NCBI GenBank assembly: GCA_013127575.1
Contig: CP053418.1
Coordinates: forward strand, 1,426,001-1,490,000
Origin: Ramlibacter terrae
GTDB lineage: Bacteria; Pseudomonadota; Gammaproteobacteria; Burkholderiales; Burkholderiaceae_C
DNA length: 64,000 nt
Direction: 5' to 3'
In this document: piece after piece, positions 29,160 to 43,469 of the stretch
Layout of the letters: each line of letters begins with the position of its first letter
How positions within the stretch are numbered: the stretch's first letter is position 1
The notes under the pieces: generated by a model
Seen by the model: the letters and a program-made list of their open reading frames with translations, nothing else
Database searches by the model: none
Told to the model about the DNA's origin: nothing
Program-made: the position numbers and the translations under genes

Positions 29160-29189
29160 CCATGGAGCCTGCAATGACAGGGCTGTTCC

Positions 29190-30293
29190 TCATACGCCCT
29201 GCTTCAGCGACGCTTCGATGAAGGCGTCCAGATCGCCGTCCAGCACCTTCTGCGTGGCCGAGATTTCCACGCCGGTGCGCAGGTCCTTGATGCGGCTGTT
29301 GTCCAGCACGTAGCTGCGGATCTGGTGGCCCCAGCCCACGTCGGTCTTGGTGTCTTCCAGCTTCTGCTGTTCTTCCATGCGCTTGCGCATCTCATGGTCG
29401 TACAGCCGCGAGCGCAGGCGCTTCCGGGCGACGTCGCGGTTGCTGTGCTGGCTGCGGCTGTCTGGCACTGCACCACGATGTTGGTCGGGATGTGCGTCAG
29501 GCGCACCGCAGAATCGGTCTTGTTGATGTGCTGGCCGCCCGCGCCCGAGGCACGGTAGGTGTCCACGCGCACGTCGGCCGGGTTGATGTCGATCTCGATC
29601 GAGTCGTCGATCTCCGGATAGACGAACACGCTGGCGAAGCTGGTGTGCCGGCCGCCCGACGAGTCGAACGGCGACTTGCGCACCAGCCGGTGCACGCCGG
29701 TTTCGGTGCGCAGCAGGCCGAAGGCGTACTCGCCCTCGATCTTGATCGTGGCCCCCTTGATGCCGGCGGTGTCGCCGGGCGTCTCGTCTTCCACCGTGGT
29801 CTTGAAGCCCTTGCGCTCGGCGTACTTCAGGTACTGCCGCATCAGCATGCTGGCCCAGTCGCACGCTTCCGTGCCGCCGGCGCCGGCCTGCAGGTCGAGG
29901 AAGCAGTTGTTCGGGTCCGCGGGCTGGTTGAACATCCGGCGGAATTCGAGGCCCTTGACGATCTCTTCGAGCTTGGCCGCCTCGGCCTCGATGGTCACGA
30001 GGCCGGCTTCATCGCCTTCCTCCTTGCTCATCTCGTACAGCTCGAGGTTGTCGGAGAGTTCGCTTTCCAGCTTCTGCAGCGTGCCGACGATGTCGTCGAG
30101 CTGCTTCTTCTCGCGGCCCAGCTCCCGGGCCTTCTTCGGGTCGTTCCAGACCTGCGGGTCTTCGAGCGAGGCGTTGACCGTCCTCAGGCGTTCCGATTTG
30201 GCATCGTAGTCAAAGATACCCCCGAAGGTCCGCCGTGCGGGCCCGGAGGTCCGACAGGGTGGTCCCGATGAGGTTGATGCGTTCTGCTTCCAT
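29190..30293 (-). CDS. prfB: peptide chain release factor 2
   Basis: About 367 residues; it ends translation at UGA and UAA. The GGQ loop is in [20 protein letters not shown], with [19 protein letters not shown] before it. The start [10 protein letters not shown] is followed after about 26 codons by the programmed +1 shift site, which must be read for full-length protein. A second, unexpected break near 29460 (QCQ / [13 protein letters not shown]) fits a missing base and is not biological. It is 132 bases upstream of the HAD gene, with repeat copy 2 between. Confidence 0.95.
30209..30215 (-). promoter_or_regulatory. prfB: prfB programmed +1 frameshift site CTT TGA C
   Basis: On the minus strand CGGGGGTATCTTTGACTAC has the slip codon CTT before an in-frame TGA, with a Shine-Dalgarno-like GGGGG a few bases upstream. 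Low RF2 lets the ribosome slip to the +1 frame, so RF2 autoregulates. The frame beyond it (TAC GAT GCC) continues RF2 correctly. Confidence 0.93.
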
Positions 30294-30337
30294 TGGTGTT
30301 CTTCCGTGCGCGTTCGATGTCTGAACCGCCCATTTTC

Positions 30338-31458
30338 TCACGTGGGGAGCGGCAGGTGGACGATGAACTCGGAACCCACGCCGACGGCGCTGCGCACCTC
30401 GATGCGGCCATGGTGCGCCTGCACGATCTGGCGCGAGATGAACAGGCCCGGGCCGAGGCCCGGCACCTGCTGCGTGCCCTCGGCCCGTTCGAACTGTTCG
30501 AAGATGCGTTCTGGTCGGCCGGCCGGATGCCCATGCCCTGGTCGCGCACCGACACGCTGGCGAGGCTCTCGCTGCGCGTCACGGTCACCACCACCGGCTT
30601 GCCCCGGCCATAGCGCAGCGCGTTGGTCAGCAGGTTGGTGATCACCTGCTCGATGCGGAATTCGTCGCCCTCGGTCGGCAGCGCCCCGGGCGCCTCCAGC
30701 GTCACCGAGCAGCCGGCGGTGACGGCCTGCTCGTTGATCGCCTCCACGACACGCCGCGAAAGCTCCGCCAGGTCGAAGGGCGCGGGCACCATCGCCAGCC
30801 GCCCGGTGCGCAGCCGCGAGACGTCGAGCATGTCGTCCAGCAGCCGGATCATGCTGCGGATCTGGCGCTCGTCGCGGTCCACCATGTTGAGCATGGCTTC
30901 GAGCTTCGGCGCGCTCGGGCCGGTCAGCATCTTGCGGCGCAGCTGCGCCTGCAGGTACACCGAGTTCAGCGGGTTGCGCAGTTCGTGCGACACCATCGAC
31001 ATGAAGTCGTCGCGCATCGTCACGGCGCGCTGCAGTTCCTCCTGCGTGGCCTGCAGTTCCAGCCGCTGGCGGAACAGGTCGACGAACACCGTCACCTTGC
31101 TGCGCACCGCGTGCGGGTCGAGCGGCTTGTAGAGGAAGTCGACCGCGCCCGACTCGTAGCCGCGGAAGGCATAGTTCTGCTCGCGCCCGGCGGCGCTGAC
31201 GAACACGATCGGGATGCTGCGCGTGCGCTCGGTGCCCCGCATCAGCTCGGCCAGCTCGAAGCCGTTCATGGCCGGCATCTGCACGTCGAGGATGGCCAGC
31301 GCGAAGCTGTGCTCCAGCATCAGCGACAGCGCCTCGTCGCCCGAGCGCGCGGTGAAGATGCGCCGGCCGGGCTGGCGGATCAGGGCCTCCAGCGCGAGCA
31401 GGTTCTCGGCCAGGTCGTCGACCAGCAGGACGTTGACGTCGGGGGTGGAGGTACTCAT
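30338..31458 (-). CDS. receiver-histidine kinase (REC-HisKA-HATPase; frame broken at the end)
   Basis: About 373 residues, cytoplasmic. The receiver has LLVDDLAENLLALEALI and the phospho-Asp in AILDVQMPAMNGFELAE. The kinase has the H-box MVSHELRNPLNSVYL, the N-box in LLTNALRYG and the G1 box RDQGMGIRP. A break near 30520 separates the G2 end (GLGPGLFISRQIVQAHHG). It is the last gene of a four-gene operon; its ATG overlaps the CheB stop. It may be phosphorylated by the hybrid kinase upstream (inferred). Confidence 0.9.
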
Positions 31459-32051
31459 CAGCGGACCACAGTGTGCAGCAGCCTGCGCAGGCCTGCCAGC
31501 GGGAGAACGTAATCGGGGTTGGCCATCTTCACGGCCGCCAGCGGCATGGCCGCGTGGGCCGCCTCCGCGGGGTCCTGCACCGCGGTCATGCCGCCGGCCG
31601 CGCCGATGCGGGCCAGCCCGCGGGCGCCGTCCTCGTTGGCGCCGGTCAGCACGATGCCGGCCATGTCCGGACCGTAGAGGTCGGCGCAGGACTCCATCAG
31701 CACGTCGATGGACGGCCGCGAGAACAGCACCGGCGGGTCGCAGCTCAGCGAGAAGGTGCGGTCGCCCTCCACCAGCAGGTGGTAGCCGGGCGGCGCGAAG
31801 TAGACCTTGCCCGACTCCACCGGCGCATGCGGCTGCGCCTCCTCGACCGGGATGCCGAGCCGGGCGCTGAACACCTCCGGCAGCCGGCTTTCGTGCGATT
31901 CGGGCAGGTGCAGCACGGCGATCACCGTGCCGCGGAACGGCGCCTGCAGGCCGCCGAGCAGTTCGAGCAGCGCGTCGATGCCGCCCGCCGAGGCGCCGAT
32001 GGCCACGGCTTCGACGGCATGCGAGAAGTCGGCGGGCAGGGCGGTGTTCAT
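31458..32051 (-). CDS. cheB: CheB-type methylesterase domain protein
   Basis: Intact, 197 residues, without the usual N-terminal receiver. The catalytic Ser is in AIGASAGGIDALL, the His in VLHLPESHES and the Asp in VLTGANEDGARG, matching the CheB triad. CheB removes methyl groups from chemoreceptor glutamates. The lack of a receiver means that its activity is not controlled by its own phosphorylation. Its ATG lies inside the end of cheR and its stop overlaps the receiver-kinase start. Confidence 0.9.
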   Translation of the reverse strand: MNTALPADFSHAVEAVAIGASAGGIDALLELLGGLQAPFRGTVIAVLHLPESHESRLPEVFSARLGIPVEEAQPHAPVESGKVYFAPPGYHLLVEGDRTFSLSCDPPVLFSRPSIDVLMESCADLYGPDMAGIVLTGANEDGARGLARIGAAGGMTAVQDPAEAAHAAMPLAAVKMANPDYVLPLAGLRRLLHTVVR

Positions 32052-32869
32052 CGCGCCGCCTTCCGGTAGATGCGCTGCGGCCGGCTCACCGTCTCGAAGC
32101 GGTCGGCATAGCCGGAGAAGTCGAGCGTCTCCTTGGTGCCGATGCCGAGGTAGCCGCGGTGCGAGAGCGACTCGTGGAACAGCCCCAGCGCGCGGTCCTG
32201 CAGCTTGCGGTTGAAATAGATCAGCACGTTGCGGCACGACACGAGCTGCGTTTCGGAGAACACGGAGTCGGTGGCCAGGCTGTGGTCGGCGAAGGTGATG
32301 CTGTCGCGCAGCGACTTGTCGAACAGCGCGCCGCCGTAGGCCGCCGTGTAGTAGTCGCTGAAGCTGCGCACGCCGCCGGCCGCTCGGTAGTTGCGCGTGA
32401 ACGCGCGCATCGAATCGAGGTTGAAGATGCCCTGCCGCGCCTTGTCGAGCGAGGCGTGGTTGATGTCGGTGGCGTAGAGGATGGTGCGCTCCAGCAGCCC
32501 TTCCTCCTGCAGCAGGATCGCCAGCGAGTAGGGCTCTTCGCCCGTGCTGCACCCGGCCACCCAGACCTTGATCGACGGGTAGGTGCGCAGCACCGGCACC
32601 ACCTGCTGGCGCAGCGCCGGGAAGTACGCCGGGTCGCGGAACATCTCGCTGACCGGCACCGTCAGGTACTGCAGCAACTGCGCGAACTCGGCGGGGTCGT
32701 GCAGCACCCTTTCCTGCAGCGCGGAGATCGACGAGGCGCCGAGGCGCTCCCTCGCCTGCAGCACGCGCCGCTTCATGGAAGCCGGCGCGTAGTCACGGAA
32801 GTCGTGCCCATAGCGCAGGAACACGGCTTCGATCAGCAGCCTGATCTCGATGTCGGCAAGTCCCGGCAC
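32048..32869 (-). CDS. cheR: CheR-type protein-glutamate methyltransferase
   Basis: Intact, 273 residues. It transfers methyl groups from S-adenosylmethionine to receptor glutamates. LTVPVSEMFRDPAYF marks the N-terminal/catalytic junction, VWVAGCSTGEEPYSLAILL the SAM site and VSCRNVLIYFNRKLQ the end of the core. No pentapeptide-binding extension is seen. It starts one base after the hybrid kinase stop and overlaps cheB. No CheA or CheW gene is near. Confidence 0.93.
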   Translation of the reverse strand: MPGLADIEIRLLIEAVFLRYGHDFRDYAPASMKRRVLQARERLGASSISALQERVLHDPAEFAQLLQYLTVPVSEMFRDPAYFPALRQQVVPVLRTYPSIKVWVAGCSTGEEPYSLAILLQEEGLLERTILYATDINHASLDKARQGIFNLDSMRAFTRNYRAAGGVRSFSDYYTAAYGGALFDKSLRDSITFADHSLATDSVFSETQLVSCRNVLIYFNRKLQDRALGLFHESLSHRGYLGIGTKETLDFSGYADRFETVSRPQRIYRKAAR

Positions 32870-36384
<3,515 letters not shown>

Positions 36385-36469
36385 TGCGGGCTGCCGTGGA
36401 GGCAGCCGGCAAGTTTGCCGCAATTCACCAGCTCAAGGGTGGCGCCCGCCTGCGCGGGGCCGTCGACGG

Positions 36470-37421
36470 TCAGCGCGTGGCGCCGCTCATCCGTGCCTGG
36501 GCCGCGCCCAGCTTCACCTGCGCGGTGCGGCTGCCCATGGTGGCCGCGCGCTGCAGCCACTGGACGGCCTGCAGCGGGTCCTGCTGCACCGAGACGCCTT
36601 CGAGGTAGGCGACGCCCAGAAGTAGCTCATTTCCATGCGGCCGAAGCGGATGCCGTCTGGGTGGCCTTGCCGGAGCGCTTGACGATGATCGGGACGTCGC
36701 CGTTGCCGTTGGCGAAATCCTGCATCTGCTGGATGGTGCGCTGCAGGAAGGCCTCCCGTGCACGGGTCGCGGCCACGCGGTCGGGCATGGACTGCACCAG
36801 CTCCTCGGCCATCACCGGCAGCGCCTCGAAGGGCGTCATGCCGCCCTGCATGCGCGGCGAGTACCGGGAGCGCAGCATGACCTTGTCGAGCGGCATCAGG
36901 CCGTCGACCTTGGTCGGGAAGTAGCTCAGCACCGTCTTGCCGCCGGGATGGCCGCGCACGCCCATGACGTGCATGGCTTCGTGGTAAGCGCAGCGCCAGG
37001 CATCGCGGTTGCGCATCTGCACGGCGGCCGACTCGATGCGCGTTTCGGTCAGGAAGTTCAGGTACGTCACGCACGGCTGGTTGTCTTCCAGCAGGTTGTC
37101 GGCCGTGATCTCGATGCTGAGGTTGGCGATGGCCGAGGCGTCGGGACGGTCGGTGACGTCGACGACGCGGACGTTGGCCTCGGCGGCGACGTCGCGGATG
37201 GCCTGGAGCGTGTGGTCCTTGTGGGTGCGCATGTTCACGCCGAGGACGCGCACGCGGATCTCCTGCTCCCAGCGGACGAGGCGGGTGGGCGTGCCGCTCT
37301 GGTGCCAGAGCACCTCCCACAGCGTCCCCATGCCTTGTTCGAACTCATCCGACTGCGCCAGGGCCGGGCTGAGCGCCGTAGCCGTCAAGAGAGCCGCAAC
37401 AACCGACTTCCACATGAGCAT
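36470..37421 (-). CDS. DUF2927-like exported protein with Sel1-type tail (frame broken)
   Basis: About 317 residues. The signal peptide MLMWKSVVAALLTATALS ends near ALAQ. Later AWRCAYHEAMHVMGVRGHP contains HEAMH, an HExxH zinc-protease-like motif as in DUF2927, followed by SYFPTKVDGLMPLDKVMLRS. After breaks near 36650 and 36620 a Sel1-like repeat ends it: LGVAYLEGVSVQQDPLQAVQ and RAATMGSRTAQVKLG. A start at 37415 with GGGGGA upstream is equally possible. Peptidase activity is not shown. Confidence 0.74.
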
Positions 37422-37561
37422 CCCCCATCGAAGAAATCCGACTATGGGGTAGGACGACTCCTACGGCAAGTGCTTGTTACGACATGTGGCTGAGACGGGG
37501 TGCGGCAACGGAAAATTTCACGGTCTGGCGCAGGCCGATGCGGGTTTTTACGGATCGGGGC

Positions 37562-38480
37562 TCACGGCGTGCCAAGGAATTCCCGGATCAGCTGGGCGAC
37601 CCGTTCCGGCTGGTCGTGGTGCAGCATGTGGCCGGCGTCCGCGACGTGGCCCAGCCGCACGTCAGGCACCGCCTTCAAACGTTCGTGGTACTCCGCCAGC
37701 GTGAAGCGGCCTTGCCACCACTGCCCCGGGCTGTCGTCGCTGGCCTCCACGGCCAGTACCGGCGCCCGGATGGCCTTGTAGACCTCCAGGATCTCGTCGA
37801 CGCGGAACAGGCTGGCGTTGCTGATCTTGTGGGCGGCGTGGCCCAGGATGTGCCAGCGGCCGTCTTCGGCCTGCCGCGCCCAGTGCGGGGCCAGCCAGTC
37901 CGCCTTGTCCTGCGCCAGCCGCTTGTTGGTCTTCATCAGCCGGCGCGCCACGCCGCCGACGTCGTCGTACGCCTTCAGCTCCAGCTCGCCGCGGTGGTAG
38001 GCCTTGAGCTCGTTCATCCACTTGGCATAGCGGCCCGGCGCTGGGCGGGGCGGGTGGCCGGCATGCCGAAGCCTTCGAGGTTGACCAGCTTGCGGACGCG
38101 GTCGGGCCGCGCGCCACCGTACAGCATGGCGATATTGCCGCCCATGCTGTGGCCCACCAGTCCACCGGCTTTTCGCCCGCGTAGTGGTCGAGCAGGAAGT
38201 CGAGGTCGGCCGGGTAATCCGGGAACCAGTAGTTGTCGGCGCGGGGCAGTTCGGTCAGGCCGTAGCCGCGCCAGTCGGGCGCGACGACGAACCGGTCCTG
38301 CGCCAGCGCGTCGACCACGAACTGCCACGACGCCGAGACGTCCATCCAGCCGTGCACCAGCACCAGCGGCGGCCGCGCGGCATCGGGCTCGCCCCAGAGC
38401 CGCACGTGGTAGCGCAGCTCGCGGATCGGGACAAACTCGCTGCGGGAAAGGCGCTTCGCTTGGTACATTGCCTCGATCAT
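37562..38480 (-). CDS. alpha/beta hydrolase (frame broken)
   Basis: About 306 residues. VLVHGWMDVSASWQFVVDAL is the oxyanion region, GLVGHSMGGNIAMLYGG the nucleophile elbow with Ser, VEASDDSPGQWW the acid region and HVADAGHMLHHDQPE the catalytic His. Breaks lie near 38160 and 38040. The start may instead be Met at 38468. It is divergent from the acyl-CoA synthetase, whose ATG is only 13 bases away, so their promoters overlap. An esterase or epoxide/haloalkane-type substrate cannot be named. Confidence 0.86.
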
Positions 38481-38493
38481 AGGAGGCGAGCAG

Positions 38494-40240
38494 ATGGGAC
38501 GCAGTCAAGGCAGGGACAACTGGCCGGCGATGCACCGCGGCTTCGGTTGGAGCGTGCCGGAACATTTCAACATCGCGCAGGCGTGCTGCGGCCGGTGGGC
38601 GCGGCGGCCCGATGCGGCGCGGCGCATCGCGATCCGCGCGCACGGCGCGGCGGGCGCGCCGACGCTGGATTTCGCCGCGCTGCAGCGCGAGGCGAATGCC
38701 ATGAGCAACCTGCTGCGCGCGCTCGGCGTGCGCCGCGGCGACCGCGTGGCCATCGTCATGCCGCAGCGCTTCGAAACCGCCGTCGCCTACATGGCGGTCT
38801 TCCAGCTCGGCGCAGTCGCCATGCCGCTGTCGATGCTGTTCGGCCCCGAGGCGCTGGAGTACCGGCTGCAGGACAGCGAAGCGGTGGTGGCGGTCTGCGA
38901 CGAGAGCTCGATCGCGAACGTGCTGCAGGTGCGTGGCGCGTGCCCGCAGCTGCGCACCATCGTCGGGGTGGGCGATGCGGCCGCTTCCGCCGATGTCGGC
39001 TGGGAAGCGCGGCGCGCTGCACTCTCCGAAGAGTTCTCGCCGGTCGAGACGCTGGCCGAAGAGGGCGCGGTGCTGATCTACACCAGCGGCACCACCGGCC
39101 CGCCGAAGGGCGCGCTGATTCCCCACCGCGCCTTGATCGGCAATCTCTCCGGCTTCGTCTGCAGCCAGAACTGGTTCGGCTTCACGCCCGGTGGCGACGA
39201 AAGCGAAGCCGTGTTCTGGTCGCCGGCCGACTGGGCTGGACCGGTGGCCTGATGGACGCGCTGCTGCCCTCGCTGTACTTCGGCCGGCCCATCGTCGCCT
39301 TCAACGGCCGGTTCAGCCCCGAGCTGGCGTTCACGCTGATGCAGGAGCACGGCGTCACGCACACCTTCCTGTTCCCGACGGCGCTCAAGGCCATGATGAA
39401 GGCCTACCCGCGCCCGAGCGCGCAGTTCGGGCTGCGGCTGCAGGCGATCATGAGCGCCGGCGAAGCGGTCGGCGACGCCGTCTTCGCCTACTGCCGCGAC
39501 GAGCTCGGCGTGATCGTCAACGAGATGTTCGGCCAGACCGAGATCAACTACGTGGTGGGCAACTGCGCCATGAACGGCGACACCGCCGGCGGCATCGGCT
39601 GGCCGGCACGCGCGGGCAGCATGGGGCGGCCGTATCCGGGACACCGCGTCGCCGTGATCGACGACGAGGGCAATGAGTGCGCGCCGGGGTTCCGGGCGAC
39701 GTCGCGGTGAACCGCTTCGACGTGCACGGCGATCCCGACCCGATCTTCTTCCGGGTTACTGGAAGAACGACGAGGCCACCGCCCGCAAGTACACCGGCGA
39801 CTGGTGCCGCACGGGCGACGGCCACGCGCGACGAAGAGGGCTATCTCTGGTACCGGGGCCGGGCCGACGACGTGTTCAAGGCGGCCGGCTACCGCATCGG
39901 GCCCAGCGAGATCGAGAACTGCCTGGTCAAGCACCCGGCCGTGGCCAATGCCGCCGTCGTGCCCAAGCCCGACGCCGAGCGCGGCGCGCTGGTGAAGGCC
40001 TACGTCGTGCTGGCGCCGCAGGCTTTGCAGGACCGTGCCGCCACGCGGGCCGACGCCGGCATGTTCGACGCGAAGCTGGTCGCCGAGCTGCAGATGCACG
40101 TCAAGGGCAAGCTGGCGCCCTATGAGTACCCCAAGGAGATCGAGTTCATCGAGGCGCTGCCGATGACCACCACCGGCAAGGTGCAGCGGCGGGTGCTGCG
40201 CCTGCAGGAAGAGGAACGCGCCCGAACGCAAGCCGCGTAG
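38494..40240 (+). CDS. acyl-CoA synthetase (AMP-dependent; frame broken)
   Basis: About 582 residues; it activates a carboxylic acid to its CoA thioester through an acyl-AMP. The P-loop-like motif is LIYTSGTTGPPKGALIPH; MFGQTEINYVVGNCA is the adenine region, and the C-terminal domain has YLWYRGRADDVFKAAGYRIG and the catalytic Lys in TTTGKVQRRVLR. Breaks lie near 39235, 39695, 39755 and 39815. AGGAGG lies 6 bases before the ATG. A medium-chain or branched acid is the likely substrate class. Confidence 0.9.
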
Positions 40241-40298
40241 GAGCGGTCCGGCCTCGCGACGCGCTTGCACAGCCCCATGCGCTTGCACGCGCGCCGGT

Positions 40299-41621
40299 AT
40301 GGTGCGGGCATGGCGATCTCCCGACGTGAAGCAGCACTCGGCCGGCGGCCTCGTCCTCGGCCTCGCCGGCGCATGGGCCGTGTTCGGCCGGGGAGAATCC
40401 GGCGCCCCGCCGGTCGACGTCGCCAAGGCCGAACGCACCGCGCCGGCTGCCGCCGCGCCGGTCCGTGTCGCCTCGGCGGATCTCTGTTCCTTCGACCGCG
40501 TGGTGGCGCCGTCGGGCGACGGCGACGGCGGGTGCGGCTCGAGGCCGAGCTGGCGGGCAAGGGCGCCGGCGACGTGCGCGATTTGCTCGTGCAGGGCAAG
40601 GAAGCCGCCGCGTCCGGCCACCTGCGCGACGCCGAAACCGCCTTCATGATGGCCTGCCGCGCGGCGGGCAAGCTCTCCGGCACCGACGTCCTGCTGGCCG
40701 ATGCGATGTACCGGCTCGGCAGCCACTATGCGGCCGTGGAAGGCGCGGCGCCCGAGGGCAAGCGCGGCGAGATCCGGGAACGCGCGCGCAGCCTCTATGC
40801 CACCAGCCGGAAGCCTATCGCGCCGGTACGGCAACGACCACGAGCGCACCCGCTTCGCCGAGAAAGGCTGGCCACGCTCGGCGGCTCGGCGAGCGACGCG
40901 AAGATGGTGGCTGCCGCCACGCCCAAGCCCGCGCCGGAGCCCGCTTCCGCCAAGCCCGCGCCCGAGGTGAAGAAGGCGCCTCCGCCTGCTCCTGCCGTGG
41001 TCCGGGCGCCGCCTCCGGCCCCTGCTGTCGTCACCGCGCCGAAGCCGGCCCCCGCCGTGGTCGCGGCGCCCAAGCCGGCGCCGCCGCCGGTCGTCGCGCA
41101 GCCGGCGCCGCGCCCCGCCGAAACGGTGGCCACCACCACGCGCCGCGCCCGGCCCAGCTTCGACTGCGACAAGGCGCGCTCGACCCGAGAAGATCATCTG
41201 CGGCGACGAAGACCTCGCCCGCCAGGACCGTGAACTCGGCCGGCTGCATGCCCGTGCGAAGGACGCCGCGGCCGATCCGCGCGACTTCCAGCGGCGCAGC
41301 GACGCCGAATGGAGCCGCCGCGAAGCGACCTGCACCGACCGCGAGTGCCTGCAGCGCTGGTATTCGCAGCGCCGCGCGGAATTGAGCAGCGAGGCCGCCG
41401 CGCCGGCGCCGCGCCGTGAGTCGGTCGCCGTGCGCGAACCCACCGTGCGTGCACGCCCGGAACCCGCTCCGCTGCCGGAACGCGCGGAGCCGGTGCGCCG
41501 CTCCACGCCTGCCGTCGTCGCCGCCCCGCGCCCCGAGCGCGCGATCGTGGCGCCTCCGCCCGCAGCCGGGGAGGCGTCCATCGGCCAGGCGACGGGGGAT
41601 GCCGGCGACACCAGCCAGTAA
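40299..41621 (+). CDS. Pro/Ala-rich protein with LprI-like C-terminal domain (frame broken)
   Basis: About 440 residues. After an uncertain start (ATG 40299 or GTG 40326, before a hydrophobic LVLGLAGAWAVFG) comes a helical TPR-like part (VRDLLVQGKEAAASGHLRDA, AYRAGYGNDHERTRFAEKG), then a low-complexity linker of PAPAVV-type repeats. A Cys-rich module follows with SFDCDKARS, ICGDEDLARQDRELGRLHAR and ATCTDRECLQRWYSQRRAEL, typical of LprI-like (DUF1311) lysozyme-inhibitor domains. Breaks lie near 40530, 40810, 40850 and 41185. It ends 3 bases from the convergent nei stop. Confidence 0.65.
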
Positions 41622-41624
41622 GCC

Positions 41625-42359
41625 TTACCCGTAGCGCACTGGCAGTTCTCGCAGAAGAAGCTGCGGCGCTGCGTGCGCCCGAGGTGTGCGCCTTCACGAA
41701 AGGGATGTTGCAGCGCGGGCAGGTGCGCTTGGTGTGCGCCAGCCAGTGCTTCTTCAGCACGAACTGCTTCTTCCACCCGTAGAAATCGAAGCTGTATTGC
41801 CGCGCCTGCTCCACCAGCTCGCGCAGCTTGGGCGCGGGCAGGGCGCCGACGGTGGACAGCGGATGCACGCGGATGCGGAACAGCACCTCGTTCTTGATGA
41901 TGTTGCCGACGCCGGCGAACAGGTCTGGTCCAGCAGCGCGTCGCACACCAGCATGTCGGGCACGGTCCGCAGCCGCTTGCGCGCGAGCGCCGGGTCCCAG
42001 TGCGCCGAAATCACGTCGGCCCACCAGTCGTACACCAGGTCCAGCGGCTCCTCGATGAAGCGCACCGAGCAGGCGTAGAAGTTGATCTCGCCCACGTCGA
42101 AGCCGAGCGACAGCCTCGGCACCGCCCAGCTCTTGTCCTCGTTGATCCGGTAGCTGCCGAACAGCATGAAGTGGATGCGCACGCTGAAGTCCGGCAGCTC
42201 GATCAGGAAGTGCTTGCCCCAGCTGCGGAAGGATTCGATGCGCTGCGCCAGCAGCCGCTCCTTCTCGATGGTGGTGTTGCCGCCCACCCGTTCGATGGTC
42301 TTGCCCACGAAAGGGCTGGCTTCTTCCTTGAGGATGACGATCGACGGGCCTTCGGGCAT
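41625..42359 (-). CDS. nei: Fpg/Nei family DNA glycosylase (endonuclease VIII-like; frame broken)
   Basis: About 244 residues. It removes oxidised bases and cuts the strand. MPEGPSIVIL provides the catalytic Pro and Glu, SWGKHFLIEL the conserved Lys, and GVGNIIKNEVLFRIRVHPLS the helix-two-turn-helix. A C-terminal zinc finger has CPRCNIPF and FFCENCQ. Breaks lie near 41925, 41690 and 41645; the corrected end is CQxRYG and TAA. It is divergent from the aldo/keto reductase across 49 bases, with a GATATT 6 bases before its ATG. Confidence 0.88.
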
Positions 42360-42408
42360 GCCGCTAATATCGCCGGTTCCGTTGCCCATCCACCATCGCT
42401 GTAACCCC

Positions 42409-43465
42409 ATGCAAACCATCCAGCTCGGCCAGAGCGACCTGCGCGTCACCCCCATCTGCCTCGGCACCATGACCTTCGGCGAGCAGGTGGCGGAGCCCGA
42501 CGCGCACGCGATCATGGACCGCGCCATCGACCGCGGCATCAACTTCCGGACACGGCGGAGATGTACTCGGTGCCGGCGCGCGCGCCCACCTTCGGCGCCA
42601 CCGAAACCATCATCGGCAACTGGCTGGCGGCCCGCCCGGGCCTGCGCCAGAAGATCGTGCTGGCGACGAAGGTGGCAGGTCCGTCGCGCGGCATGCCCCG
42701 GGTGCGCGAAGGCAAGGGCATGACGGCCGCCGACATCGCCGCTTCCTGCGAAGGCTCGCTGCGCCGCCTGAAGACCGACGTGATCGACCTGTACCAGATC
42801 CACTGGCCCGAGCGCACCGTGCCCGCTTTCGGCGCGATGTACTACGACCCGAAGGACGAGCGCACGCAGACCAGCCTCCACGAGCAGCTGAAGGCGCTCG
42901 ATCGCCTGGTGCGCGACGGCAAGGTGCGCCACATCGGCCTGTCGAACGAGACGCCGTGGGGCGTGCACGAGTTCGTGCGGCTGGCGGAGCAGCACGGGCT
43001 GCCGCGCGTGGCGACGGTGCAGAACCCGTTCTGCCTGGTCAACCGCTCGCTCGAGAACGGCCTCGACGAATCGATGTACCGCCGGGCGTTTCGCTGCTGG
43101 CGTACTCGCCGCTCGGCTTCGGCCTGCTGACCGGCAAGTACGACCAGAGCGGCACCGAAGGACCGGACGCGCCCAAGGGCCGCATCGCGCTGTACGAGAG
43201 CGTGCGCAAGCAGCGCTGGGGCCGCCCCGAAGCGCTGGCCGCCGCGCGCCGCTACAACGCACTGGCGCGCGAGCACGGCATGACGCCGACGCGCATGGCG
43301 CTGGCGTGGTGCTACGGCAAGTGGCAGGTGGCCAGCACGATCATCGGCGTGACCACGGCGGCGCAGCTCGACGAGGACACGGAAGCCTGGGGCACCGAGC
43401 TGCCCGCGGAGTTGCTGGCGAAGATCGACGCCGTCCGCTGGGAAACCCGGGATCCCGCCATCTGA
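42409..43465 (+). CDS. aldo/keto reductase (Tas-like; frame broken)
   Basis: About 352 residues. It is an NADPH-dependent reductase of the TIM-barrel AKR superfamily. MQTIQLGQSDLRVTPICLGT starts it; the catalytic Tyr is in DTAEMYSVP, the Lys in VLATKVAG and the His in YQIHWPER. GVSLLAYSPLGFGLLTGKYD and STIIGVTTAAQLDED complete the barrel and cofactor site. Breaks lie near 42550 and 43085. Four bases separate it from ybaK. The physiological substrate is not known for this branch. Confidence 0.91.
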
Positions 43466-43469
43466 GGCC

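Noticed and set aside
40930..41130. PAPAVV-type repeated DNA considered as a satellite repeat
   Set aside because: It keeps a single reading frame of low-complexity Pro/Ala residues between two recognisable regions, so it is a protein linker.
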